From Porticoccaceae bacterium (lineage in GTDB: Bacteria; Pseudomonadota; Gammaproteobacteria; Pseudomonadales; Porticoccaceae), in the NCBI GenBank assembly GCA_024644595.1, contig JAHEHL010000002.1, forward strand, positions 413,774-477,773: 64,000 bases of DNA. Direction: 5' to 3'. A model generated the notes under the pieces. It saw only the letters and a program-made list of their open reading frames with translations, was not told the DNA's origin and did not search any database. Made by a program: the position numbers and the translations under genes. This document shows, piece by piece, positions 41,374 to 48,485 of this stretch (position 1 is its first letter; the number at the start of each line of letters is the position of its first letter).

Positions 41374-42549
41374 ATGATGACTTTATTGAATCTTCAGCGC
41401 GCGTGCCGACGCAGCCTCGTTTTGGCCTTGCTGCTTTGTGTTGCGGGACCTGGTGCGGCATCAGAGGCTGATCGACGCCTCGATGCGATCAAGCAGGCGC
41501 TGGTCGACCTCAGTCTCGGCTCCGAACTCAGATTGGCCACCAGCGCCTATGTCGATGAACGTGGTGTCTTGCACGAGTCGTCGCTGGTGACCAGCCAGGC
41601 GCAGATCCGTGGTGTGCGTGTGTTGGCCTATCTGCAAGAAGCGGGCATGACGACCGCTAGCCTTGAGGCGGCGATGGCAACCAGTGAATGTGCGGTCAAA
41701 AGGCCGGGGTTGAAACGACAGGTTTTGGTCAGCGTTGACCATGGCTTGGTCGATCCGCGTCTCGGCGGGCATTATTTAAGTGAAATTGCTGCGCTGGCTC
41801 GCCACAATATCAGTTCAGAACTCTCAGGTTCCAGCAGCTGGTCAGTGGTTCAGGCGCAGACATTCGCCAGCCGTTATCATCAGAAAATGGCGGCCAGTGC
41901 TGGTAGTCAGCCACCTCTTGAATTGCAGATCAGCTTGCGTGAAGAGCAGCGAAAGCCGGCGCTCAATATCGTTGAAATGGAGCGATATATCAGTCAGCAA
42001 GGCGCCAAGGCGTTGTTTTGGAGTGGCTCGAAAATTCCCGCCATAGCCAATAAACAGCCCTGGCCCTCGCAGCTGTTATCGTGGAACTTGCGCCTGATCG
42101 ACCCCGTATTGGGTGAGGTTATACTGGTCGAAGAAGGTAAGATTGATTACCCAAGTCTGCAGCGTGCTTACCATAAAGCAGAACTGCCAGTGCAGTTCGT
42201 TCAGCAGCTGTCGGCTGTTTCAACACGCTTTGTAGCCCGGGCGGACGAAGTGCTGAAGTGCCAGGCACCTTATTACCATGTCAGCGCAGGGGCCAGGCCA
42301 GCTGATGACGACAGCAATGCCGGCAAGCGGATGAAAATAAATGCAGGTAGCGTTGCCGGTGTTCAGGTTGGCGACCAGTTTTTGCTCAGTCGGACACCGC
42401 AGATTACCGGCAGCGGGGCCCGTCTCAACGATATCGAAGATTTGGTTCTGGCTGAAGTGTCGACCGTTAGTCCGCAGTCGGCCACGCTGGTAGCGGTTGC
42501 CGGTCAAGCAGCCAAGACACTGACAAATTATGTGGCAATCCACTTTTAG
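41374..42549 (+). CDS. flgT: Flagellar H-ring protein FlgT
   Basis: FlgT is the periplasmic middle-ring protein that helps build the H ring and recruit stator parts. The 391-aa product has a signal peptide (about 1-30, ending GAAS), the N-terminal domain with RGVRVLAYLQEAGMTTASLEAAM, a middle domain with LLSWNLRLIDPVLGEVILVEE, and a C-terminal part with INAGSVAGVQVGDQFLLSR and AGQAAKTLTNYVAIHF that fits the FlgT C-terminal domain. Starts ATG 41374 or 41377 are equivalent. It lies 21 bases after flgP. Confidence 0.82.
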   Translation: MMTLLNLQRACRRSLVLALLLCVAGPGAASEADRRLDAIKQALVDLSLGSELRLATSAYVDERGVLHESSLVTSQAQIRGVRVLAYLQEAGMTTASLEAAMATSECAVKRPGLKRQVLVSVDHGLVDPRLGGHYLSEIAALARHNISSELSGSSSWSVVQAQTFASRYHQKMAASAGSQPPLELQISLREEQRKPALNIVEMERYISQQGAKALFWSGSKIPAIANKQPWPSQLLSWNLRLIDPVLGEVILVEEGKIDYPSLQRAYHKAELPVQFVQQLSAVSTRFVARADEVLKCQAPYYHVSAGARPADDDSNAGKRMKINAGSVAGVQVGDQFLLSRTPQITGSGARLNDIEDLVLAEVSTVSPQSATLVAVAGQAAKTLTNYVAIHF

Positions 42550-42571
42550 GATAGTTTGAGGAGAACAGACG

Positions 42572-43018
42572 ATGCAACGTTTATGGAAGCGTGTAACAAC
42601 CAATATTGCAGCTGCATCGGTGCTTTTGCTGTGCTTGCTCAGTAGTAGCACCATGGAGGCTTCGGAAAATGCCGAGCGCGCACTGGCACAACTGGTAAAA
42701 GATGTGCGACGCTTGCAACCGACGTTGGCCGCAAACAAAAGCGAAGACGGTTACTACACCACGCGGCCAGGTGATACGGTGGATATGATTCTGCAAACCA
42801 TGTTGCCAAATATGCCGGTCAAAAAGGCCATCTTGCGGCAGGCATTGGTCAAGGCCAATCCCCATGCCTTTAAGCGCAGTAATCCGAACTGGATGTACGC
42901 CAACAAAAAGTTGCGCCTTCCTGGCGCTGACGATATCCACAATGTTATTTTTGTCGAGCAAGCGGAAAACAAAAAATCCAAACGTGATGAGCGCCTGAGT
43001 TGGGTTAAATACCCTTAG
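42572..43018 (+). CDS. Periplasmic protein with a FimV-like/LysM-like domain
   Basis: A 148-aa exported protein of unknown role. It has a signal peptide or N-terminal anchor (about residues 12-31, AAASVLLLCLLSSSTMEAS) and a single domain GYYTTRPGDTVDMILQTMLPNMPVKKAILRQALVKANPHAFKRSNPNWMYANKKLRLPG (read in parts). The spacing of GD, N..AF..SN.NW and G..L..P resembles the LysM-like N-terminal region of FimV/HubP, which anchors polar factors to peptidoglycan. It lies 22 bases after flgT, so a cell-wall contact role for the basal body is plausible but inferred. Confidence 0.65.
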   Translation: MQRLWKRVTTNIAAASVLLLCLLSSSTMEASENAERALAQLVKDVRRLQPTLAANKSEDGYYTTRPGDTVDMILQTMLPNMPVKKAILRQALVKANPHAFKRSNPNWMYANKKLRLPGADDIHNVIFVEQAENKKSKRDERLSWVKYP

Positions 43019-43088
43019 CGCCTATGCGCTCCCGGTTACGGGATGCAGCACGCGGCTTGATAACCACACCAGACAGCAGGCGATTAAA

Positions 43089-44138
43089 GTGCTTGGACCG
43101 GAGCTGATCAATTTCACTGTGCGCCCGACCCCGATTTTCCTCGAGGGCTCGGCGTCTATTCAGCTCACCCAGCAGGCGGCCAGAGATCTTGGTCTTAAGG
43201 ACGGACAGGTGGTGCAAGGTGTGATTGCCGCGCGCGGTGATCTGCTGAAATTGCTGGTTAATAATCAAGAACTGGATTGGCCGGTTAGTGGCCGATTCAA
43301 TGCTGGGGATAAGCTAGACTTCAGAGTCGAGCAAAGCATTTTTGGCCGCGCACTGGTTCCCCTCGGCCGCCCTGTCGCGCGCGCAGCCGCGCAGCCACTC
43401 TCCCCCAGATTGCTCAGTCTAATGCATCGTCCAGCGCAGCCTTCAATGCTGACCGGCCTGTTTAAACCCGGCGGTCTCGACGCAGTGGTGGCACAGCTCG
43501 GCGCCCATGAGCAACCGCTGCTGGCTAGTCTTATGTTGTCGACGACTAAACTGTCGCCCCAGGAGATCAGGCGCGGTCTGCTCAACTCAGGGCTCTTTGG
43601 TGAGGCGCGCATTGCCGCCGGCATTCCAGTGCAGGGACCTGATATCAAACAGCTACTGCGTCTATTAATACGCAGCATTCCGCCGCAAGGTGCGGCCGCC
43701 GCAGAGCTGGATAGTGCGATCGACGAAGTCGAAAGCAAGCAGCTGGACAGTTTACAGGCGCAGCAATCGAGAGAGCTTAACTACAGCTTTGTGCTGCCCT
43801 TTGCCGATGCCAATCCAGTCGAAATGGAGCTCTACCGTGAACCTGCCAAGGGCGTGGATGGTGCAGAGGAATGGGTGATCAATCTACACACCGAATCCCC
43901 CAGCCTCGGCAAGCTGTGGTTAAAGACCACGCTCAAATCGGCTAGCGCAATCGAAATGATTATGTGGGCGCCTTATGGCAACGTTGCGCAGCGTGCTCAG
44001 GCTTCGGTAAGTGAGCTGGAGTCCGAACTGCAGCGCTTTGGTCTGACACTGCAAAAACTCGAAGTGCTCAGTGCTCCGCGCCCTGCACTGAGTGATGGGT
44101 TGAGCGGCAGTGGCCAAGTTGTGGATGTCAGCACATGA
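43089..44138 (+). CDS. Second FliK-like hook-length control protein
   Basis: A 349-aa protein with a FliK-type C-terminal domain (about 235-330: EEWVINLHTESPSLGKLWLKTTLKSASAIEMIMWAPYGNVAQRAQASVSELESELQRFGLTLQKLEVL, read in parts), preceded by a helical Leu/Ala-rich region and an N-terminal beta segment. There is no signal peptide. The GTG start at 43089 has an AGG nine bases upstream. It overlaps the following FlhB-C-like gene by 4 bases (ATGA). It is not the same as the FliK at 24112, which has the full low-complexity ruler. Confidence 0.75.
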   Translation: MLGPELINFTVRPTPIFLEGSASIQLTQQAARDLGLKDGQVVQGVIAARGDLLKLLVNNQELDWPVSGRFNAGDKLDFRVEQSIFGRALVPLGRPVARAAAQPLSPRLLSLMHRPAQPSMLTGLFKPGGLDAVVAQLGAHEQPLLASLMLSTTKLSPQEIRRGLLNSGLFGEARIAAGIPVQGPDIKQLLRLLIRSIPPQGAAAAELDSAIDEVESKQLDSLQAQQSRELNYSFVLPFADANPVEMELYREPAKGVDGAEEWVINLHTESPSLGKLWLKTTLKSASAIEMIMWAPYGNVAQRAQASVSELESELQRFGLTLQKLEVLSAPRPALSDGLSGSGQVVDVST

Positions 44139-44419
44139 GCACCTATAAACCGCCTCGTCGGGCAGTCGCACTTGAGTATGGTCAGCGCTCGGCGCCCGTG
44201 ATGACGGCCAAAGGCCAGGGCGAGCTTGCCGAGCTGATTATCGAAGAGGCAAAAAAGCAGGGCATTCACATTGCCGAAGATCCGCAGTTGGTGGGATTGC
44301 TTGGGCAGCTTAAAGTTAATGACGAAATCCCCGAGAGTCTCTATGTTGCGGTGTCTGTAATTCTGTCCTGGGTTTACTGGCTAAAAGGAATGGAGCCGGG
44401 TGACGAAAAAGTCAGGTAG
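44135..44419 (+). CDS. FlhB C-terminal-domain-like protein (FlhX type)
   Basis: A 94-aa cytoplasmic protein matching only the part of FlhB after the NPTH cleavage site: RAVALEYGQRSAPVMTAKGQGELAELIIEEAKKQGIHIAEDPQLVGLLGQLKVNDEIPESLYVAVSVILSWVYW aligns with FAVALSYD...GAPIMVAKGADFLAQGIRERAKEEGVPIFSAPALARSIFY...IPESLYYAVAQVIAYIF of the FlhB encoded here (read in parts). Such free-standing paralogues can substitute for the cleaved FlhB fragment. It is coupled to the FliK-like gene before it. Confidence 0.85.
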   Translation: MSTYKPPRRAVALEYGQRSAPVMTAKGQGELAELIIEEAKKQGIHIAEDPQLVGLLGQLKVNDEIPESLYVAVSVILSWVYWLKGMEPGDEKVR

Positions 44420-44440
44420 GATCTAGCATAGAAGGTTGAA

Positions 44441-44872
44441 TCAGGCATCGCCCATGGGGTTGCGATTGCGGTTGGGACGCAGTTTTCCAAGCCGATCATA
44501 GATCTCGACGCTATTCAGCGGGTCGGGTGATTGAATGGTCTGAAGTGCACCGCGTATGGTTTCGAGCTTGTGATTAATCAAGATTTCGTTGCGCCGATGA
44601 AGATCGCGGCACTCACTCATTAAGGTCACCACTTGGTCCCAGATCACGACTGTTGCAGCCGCTTTGTCCTGGTCATCTGTGTGTGCGCGTATTTTTTCCA
44701 GCAGCTCGTCACTGGAGAGAAAGTGCAGTATTTCGAGCTTTTGCGCCTGAAGGGTCTCAAATGTTGTCAAATCCTGCTGCTTGAGCGCATCAAATTCGCT
44801 CTCGAGCAGGCGTTTTAACGCCTGCGCCTTGTGCACAGTTTGAGTGAGGTGGTCGAGATCAAATTGAGTCAT
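44441..44872 (-). CDS. flgN: Flagellar export chaperone FlgN
   Basis: FlgN is the chaperone for the hook-filament junction proteins FlgK and FlgL. The 143-aa helical product has the family features: a charged heptad-rich helix (residues 10-60, ALKRLLESEFDALKQQDLTTFETLQAQKLEIL), a middle CRDLHRRNEILINHKL block and a C-terminal SVEIYDRLGKL. It lies downstream of flgM on the minus strand, with a strong hairpin between. Confidence 0.9.
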   Translation of the reverse strand: MTQFDLDHLTQTVHKAQALKRLLESEFDALKQQDLTTFETLQAQKLEILHFLSSDELLEKIRAHTDDQDKAAATVVIWDQVVTLMSECRDLHRRNEILINHKLETIRGALQTIQSPDPLNSVEIYDRLGKLRPNRNRNPMGDA

Positions 44873-44952
44873 GACGTCAGCATACTGGTAAGCAGGTTAA
44901 TACGGAAGAGAATTGGCAGACAGGCTGAGGGTTTTAATGTTGGCCAAATTAC

Positions 44953-44985
44953 AAAAGCCTTCAGAAGCAGGCTTCTAAAGGCTTT
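44953..44985 (-). terminator. Strong hairpin between flgM and flgN
   Basis: AAAGCCTT, then AGAAGC, ag, GCTTCT, then AAGGCTTT form a 14-pair stem with a single mismatch (44954-44985). On the minus strand it ends in TTTTG, so it reads as a terminator or attenuator after flgM. A second, smaller hairpin (AGCCTA, agatc, TAGGCT; 44998-45014) lies upstream. Confidence 0.6.
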
Positions 44986-45040
44986 ATAGTCACTGGCAGC
45001 CTAAGATCTAGGCTTTCAGGCAGGCTGATTTTGATCGCGG

Positions 45041-45346
45041 TTACTTGCCACCTAGCATGCGTTCGATTGCGACAAAACTTTCAGCGATGCGTCGCTCATC
45101 CAGAGGATAGCTTCCCTCAGCAATCGCCTGTTTGATTTCAGCAACTTTGGCTTCGTCAAAATCGCCAGCCGCTAAGGCAGTCTCCACAGTTTTGCTGAGA
45201 ATGACTTCATCATTGGCCGGTGCATGGCTCGCAGCATCAGACTTGTCAGCCGCGGCTTCGGCTGCCGCTTTATTGTTTCTGAGTTTGTCAGCAGTGCTGT
45301 TCATCTCAACAGCGCTGCGCCCAATTTTTGAAATACCGTCTGTCAT
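45041..45346 (-). CDS. flgM: Anti-sigma-28 factor FlgM
   Basis: FlgM binds FliA and is exported when the hook is complete. The 101-aa product has a disordered N-terminal half (MTDGISKIGRSAVEMNSTADKLRNNKAAAEAA) and the conserved FliA-binding C-terminus (VILSKTVETALAAGDFDEAKVAEIKQAIAEGSYPLDERRIAESFVAIERML). Length is normal. Its promoter at 45398-45424 fits sigma-28, the expected feedback arrangement. Confidence 0.95.
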   Translation of the reverse strand: MTDGISKIGRSAVEMNSTADKLRNNKAAAEAAADKSDAASHAPANDEVILSKTVETALAAGDFDEAKVAEIKQAIAEGSYPLDERRIAESFVAIERMLGGK

Positions 45347-45397
45347 ATCGTCTTCCTTCCGGGCTTATTCGCCTAGGATTGTGTCTCGTCTCTTAGT

Positions 45398-45424
45398 ATA
45401 TCGGCAGCAGTTATATTTTCTATA
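45398..45424 (-). promoter_or_regulatory. Candidate sigma-28 (FliA) promoter for flgM
   Basis: On the minus strand, TATAGAAA (45424-45417), 11 bases, GCCGATAT (45405-45398). The -10 matches in 7 of 8 positions and the -35 keeps TAxAG. It lies 52 bases upstream of flgM. Confidence 0.65.
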
Positions 45425-45521
45425 GGGAAATATCTAAATAATTTCCACACTGACATACAAGGCTATTCTGCTCGACAAAATTCAGTCTCGAGCCACGCCG
45501 GCTGGGCTTGCCAGCGAAACG

Positions 45522-46634
45522 TTATAGTCCCCGGGCGTGACCCGTGCCGGTGGCGATGGCCTGAATTTCTTCGCCGGATTCCGGATTCAATAGCAGCACG
45601 CGTTCGTCCAGGCGAGCATTTTCCAGCGCTAGCATGGTGACGGTGATCTCCAGTGCTCCTGCACGCACGCTGAGCTGAACGTTGTCGCCCTTGTGAATAA
45701 CATTGACCGGTGTCAGGTCTGACAGTCTCAGCGGGCTGCCCGCGGACAGATTGCGGATTGCCTGCATCTGCTTGGCGCTGGCGTAATCCTTCAATGTGTC
45801 GGCAGGTAATTTGCCGTAATAATCCTCTATAGCAACATTATCTTGATGTATTGCCTGGCCTCTGGCGATCCCCATCTGGGTTGTTAAAACCTGGTGCCGC
45901 TCCTTGATGTCGTAGTGAGTCAGCAGTCTTCCGCGTTTCAAATCCCGTGCCGCCTTAGCGCCTTTAAGCCTTGCAGCGGAGAGCTTCTGACTGTCGGACA
46001 GTGTGTTGGAGGCTAGCATAACCGATTCCACAGCGTCATCAGTGAGCGTCTCTCCTGCAGCAATATCTCGGCTTAGCTGAAAGGCTTCAACACTGGTGGC
46101 AAGCTGGCGCTGCATGACCAGGTCACCTGCTCTGACCGTGGTATTGAGGCTGTAGCCGGTAATCGCCTTGGCATCCGTCGCCAGTCCGGCAATGGCGCTA
46201 GTCAGGTTGACGGATTCGATATCGTTAGTGGTGAGTTGATGGCCTGCCTCAAAACTGCCGGTGTAACGGAGTGCATTGTCAGTCTCATGAATACTGACAC
46301 CCAGGAAAATCTGCCAGCCAGTGTCCGGGCAGCTAGCGCGCAGGGTTTTGCGGCTGCTGCTAAAGGGATAGTTAAATTCGAATGGGCTGTCACACAGGGG
46401 AATAATAAGTCGTCGATCTGATGGTGCTACCTCGACTGCGGACTGATCTATTTGACGATCACCCGCTACCCAGCGCTGGGTCTGTGATACCAGTATATGT
46501 TTGCTATCCACGCTGCTATCAACGCCCTCTGCAGCAAACCCGGCAGGGTTTTCGACATTGGTTGCAAGCACGGGGGTACCGAGAGCGATGGTTATCAGGC
46601 AGCTGACAAGCAGCAGAATTTTTGGCCTCAACAT
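45522..46634 (-). CDS. flgA: P-ring assembly chaperone FlgA, enlarged, with three SAF-like repeats
   Basis: FlgA is the periplasmic chaperone that helps FlgI form the P ring. The 370-aa product is much longer than usual (about 220-240). After a signal peptide (about 1-25) and an N-terminal domain come three units sharing the pattern xxIxxGxxLTxDDVExxxL...GxxAxRDLxxGxxLxxxDI: about residues 125-185 (EAGHQLTTNDIESVNL), 190-250 (IAAGETLTDDAVESVML) and 255-320 (IARGQAIHQDNVAIEDY, then NLSAGSPLRLSDLTPVNVI). The end KGDNVQLSVRAGALEITVTMLALENARLDERVLLLN is typical of FlgA. It is divergent from flgB with 304 bases between; cheV and cheR, often found here, are absent. Confidence 0.85.
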   Translation of the reverse strand: MLRPKILLLVSCLITIALGTPVLATNVENPAGFAAEGVDSSVDSKHILVSQTQRWVAGDRQIDQSAVEVAPSDRRLIIPLCDSPFEFNYPFSSSRKTLRASCPDTGWQIFLGVSIHETDNALRYTGSFEAGHQLTTNDIESVNLTSAIAGLATDAKAITGYSLNTTVRAGDLVMQRQLATSVEAFQLSRDIAAGETLTDDAVESVMLASNTLSDSQKLSAARLKGAKAARDLKRGRLLTHYDIKERHQVLTTQMGIARGQAIHQDNVAIEDYYGKLPADTLKDYASAKQMQAIRNLSAGSPLRLSDLTPVNVIHKGDNVQLSVRAGALEITVTMLALENARLDERVLLLNPESGEEIQAIATGTGHARGL

Positions 46635-46759
46635 GCGCCGAGTATGCGTGCTAGTGGCTGGTGACGCAATACCGACATAGCGGCAATCTCAGGCGGCAAA
46701 CATCTGCCGAAAAAGCGGCAACCGGTATTCGTGAGCGCACCTAAGGTTTTTATAACACA

Positions 46760-46773
46760 TTGTTTATAAACAA
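46760..46773. promoter_or_regulatory. 14-base perfect palindrome upstream of the flgB sigma-54 promoter
   Basis: TTGTTTATAAACAA is a perfect dyad ending 33 bases before the -24 box of the flgB promoter, and it also faces flgA. Its place and symmetry fit an activator or repressor site. It differs from the published FleQ box as I recall it. Confidence 0.5.
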
Positions 46774-46806
46774 CATTCAATAGCAAATGCGGCAACTCGG
46801 GAATGG

Positions 46807-46823
46807 TTGGCATCGCTTTTGCA
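46807..46823 (+). promoter_or_regulatory. Sigma-54 (-24/-12) promoter of the flgB operon
   Basis: TTGGCATCGCTTTTGCA (46807-46823) keeps TTGGCA and TTGCA with GG and GC 12 bases apart. Transcription would begin near 46836, about 100 bases before flgB. It is the likely FleR target that drives rod and hook genes. Confidence 0.82.
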
Positions 46824-46938
46824 TTATCTGATTCGACGGGTCTTTAACTGACGCTTTTTAAACAGACCCTACAGAGACTAATCGACACACAGAACAAAAA
46901 CTTTAGTAACCGGATGATAGAGAGACAGTTGGGCGATT

Positions 46939-47322
46939 ATGAAAATATTTGATACAGCATTTGGCATCCACGAGAAGGCGCTCAATCTTCGCGCCCAGCG
47001 CATGGAAGTCATTTCACAAAATATTGCCAACGCAGACACGCCCGGCTTTAAGGCGCGGGACATAGATTTTAAAAACGTGCTTAACGATGTTAAACGCGCC
47101 GGGACCATGCATACAACGCATGCCAAGCATATAGGTCAGGCCGCTAATGCCGGTACAAACATGTTGTATACCGTGCCGTTCAGCACCGCGTTGGACGGCA
47201 ACACCGTTGATATCAGTGTTGAGCATGCAAAGTACGGTAAGGCTGCGGCTGAGTACCAGGCCACGTTGAGATTTATTGAAGGCAACATTGCAGGGGTGCG
47301 CAAAGCCCTGCGAGGAGAATAA
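46939..47322 (+). CDS. flgB: Flagellar proximal rod protein FlgB
   Basis: FlgB forms the proximal rod. The 127-aa product has the N-terminal rod/hook motif LNLRAQRMEVISQNIANADTPGFKARDIDFKNVL and a C-terminal helix typical of the family (YGKAAAEYQATLRFIEGNIAGVRKALRGE). First gene of the long flgB-fliD run; flgC follows after 5 bases. Confidence 0.96.
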   Translation: MKIFDTAFGIHEKALNLRAQRMEVISQNIANADTPGFKARDIDFKNVLNDVKRAGTMHTTHAKHIGQAANAGTNMLYTVPFSTALDGNTVDISVEHAKYGKAAAEYQATLRFIEGNIAGVRKALRGE

Positions 47323-47327
47323 GTACG

Positions 47328-47753
47328 ATGTCTATTGGAAATATTTTTGGTATTGCCGCATCGGCAATGAATGCACAGATGGTGCGCATGAACTCGACGG
47401 CGTCGAATATGGCTAACGCCGGCACCGTGGGTGGATCGCCAGACGATGCCTATAAGGCGAAGCGTCCGGTGTTTCAGGCGCTATTGCATGAACATCAGTT
47501 GAGCCAGGGTGCGCAGTTTCTTGGCGGCGTAAAAATTGTCGGCATGGTCGACGATCAGGCGGCGACTAAAAAAATGCATGATCCGGGCAACCCGATGGCC
47601 GATAAAGACGGTTTTGTCTACGGCTCTAATGTAAATGAGGTTACGGAAATGGTTGAAATGATGGGTGCTGCGCGCAGCTATCAAAACAACGTTGAAGTGG
47701 TCAACACGGCGCGCGAGCTGATGATGCGTACGCTTGATATCACCAAAGCCTAG
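47328..47753 (+). CDS. flgC: Flagellar proximal rod protein FlgC
   Basis: FlgC is the second proximal-rod protein. The 141-aa product has IFGIAASAMNAQMVRMNSTASNMANAGTVGGSPDDAYKAKRPVFQ at the N-terminus and the C-terminal NVNEVTEMVEMMGAARSYQNNVEVVNTARELMMRTLDITKA. Length is standard. flgD follows after 11 bases. Confidence 0.96.
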   Translation: MSIGNIFGIAASAMNAQMVRMNSTASNMANAGTVGGSPDDAYKAKRPVFQALLHEHQLSQGAQFLGGVKIVGMVDDQAATKKMHDPGNPMADKDGFVYGSNVNEVTEMVEMMGAARSYQNNVEVVNTARELMMRTLDITKA

Positions 47754-47764
47754 GAAAGATAACC

Positions 47765-48451
47765 ATGGTCAGCACAGTCACCGACACAGCATTTTTAACC
47801 AGCGCTCAATATAACGAGCAGCAGAAAGCGGTTACCTATGGCGAAGATGAACTCGGCCAGGAGGCATTCCTGACCCTGTTTACCGCGCAGTTGCAAAACC
47901 AGAACCCGCTCGATCCGATGGACAACGAAGCCTTTGTCTCTCAGCTCGCTGAGTTCTCCTCTCTGGAGGGGATTAAAGGTATGCAGGGCTCCCTCGACAA
48001 TATGGTCAATGGCATGCGCCAGGATCAGATGGTGGCGGGCGCCAACCTGGTGGGCAAAAAAGTACAGGTGGCCGGCGGCCACTTTAACGGCGGCAACGGC
48101 GACATCACGCAGGGGTCGATTGACCTCGAGTACGGCGCTCAGTCAGTTATTTTCAGCGTCTATGATCCTGCCAGTGGTGAGCTGATCTATCGCGACACGC
48201 AGGGCGCTCGTCTGCCAGGCCGTGCCGAACTGAATTGGAACGGCCGCGACCGCAGCGGTGAAATTGTGCCAGAGGGCAGTTACATGATGACTGCCAGCGC
48301 AGTCATCAACGGCAAGCTGGAAACAGTTCCGGTCACTACCATGGCAAATGTAAGAAGTGTCAGCTGGGACCCCAGCGCACAGCAGATAACTCTGGAAGTG
48401 GGTGACAACGTGTTTGTCGCTCTCACCGATATTGAACGCATTGGAATTTAA
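47765..48451 (+). CDS. flgD: Flagellar hook capping protein FlgD
   Basis: FlgD caps the growing hook. The 228-aa product has the N-terminal motif FLTLFTAQLQNQNPLDPMDNEAFVSQLAEFSSLEGIKGMQ and C-terminal FlgD Ig-like and tudor-like parts (LNWNGRDRSGEIVPEGSYMMTASAVINGK). Length is standard. It lies between flgC and the very long flgE. Confidence 0.96.
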   Translation: MVSTVTDTAFLTSAQYNEQQKAVTYGEDELGQEAFLTLFTAQLQNQNPLDPMDNEAFVSQLAEFSSLEGIKGMQGSLDNMVNGMRQDQMVAGANLVGKKVQVAGGHFNGGNGDITQGSIDLEYGAQSVIFSVYDPASGELIYRDTQGARLPGRAELNWNGRDRSGEIVPEGSYMMTASAVINGKLETVPVTTMANVRSVSWDPSAQQITLEVGDNVFVALTDIERIGI

Positions 48452-48485
48452 TCGAATAAATAGAAAGGTAATTGGAGAATAACTT

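Larger units (their letters stand above)
46635..46938. other. Divergent regulatory region flgA / flgB
   Basis: 304 bases without a gene. It holds the 14-base palindrome at 46760 and the sigma-54 promoter at 46807, both listed. No clear sigma-54 or sigma-28 site for flgA is seen on the minus strand. Confidence 0.4.
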
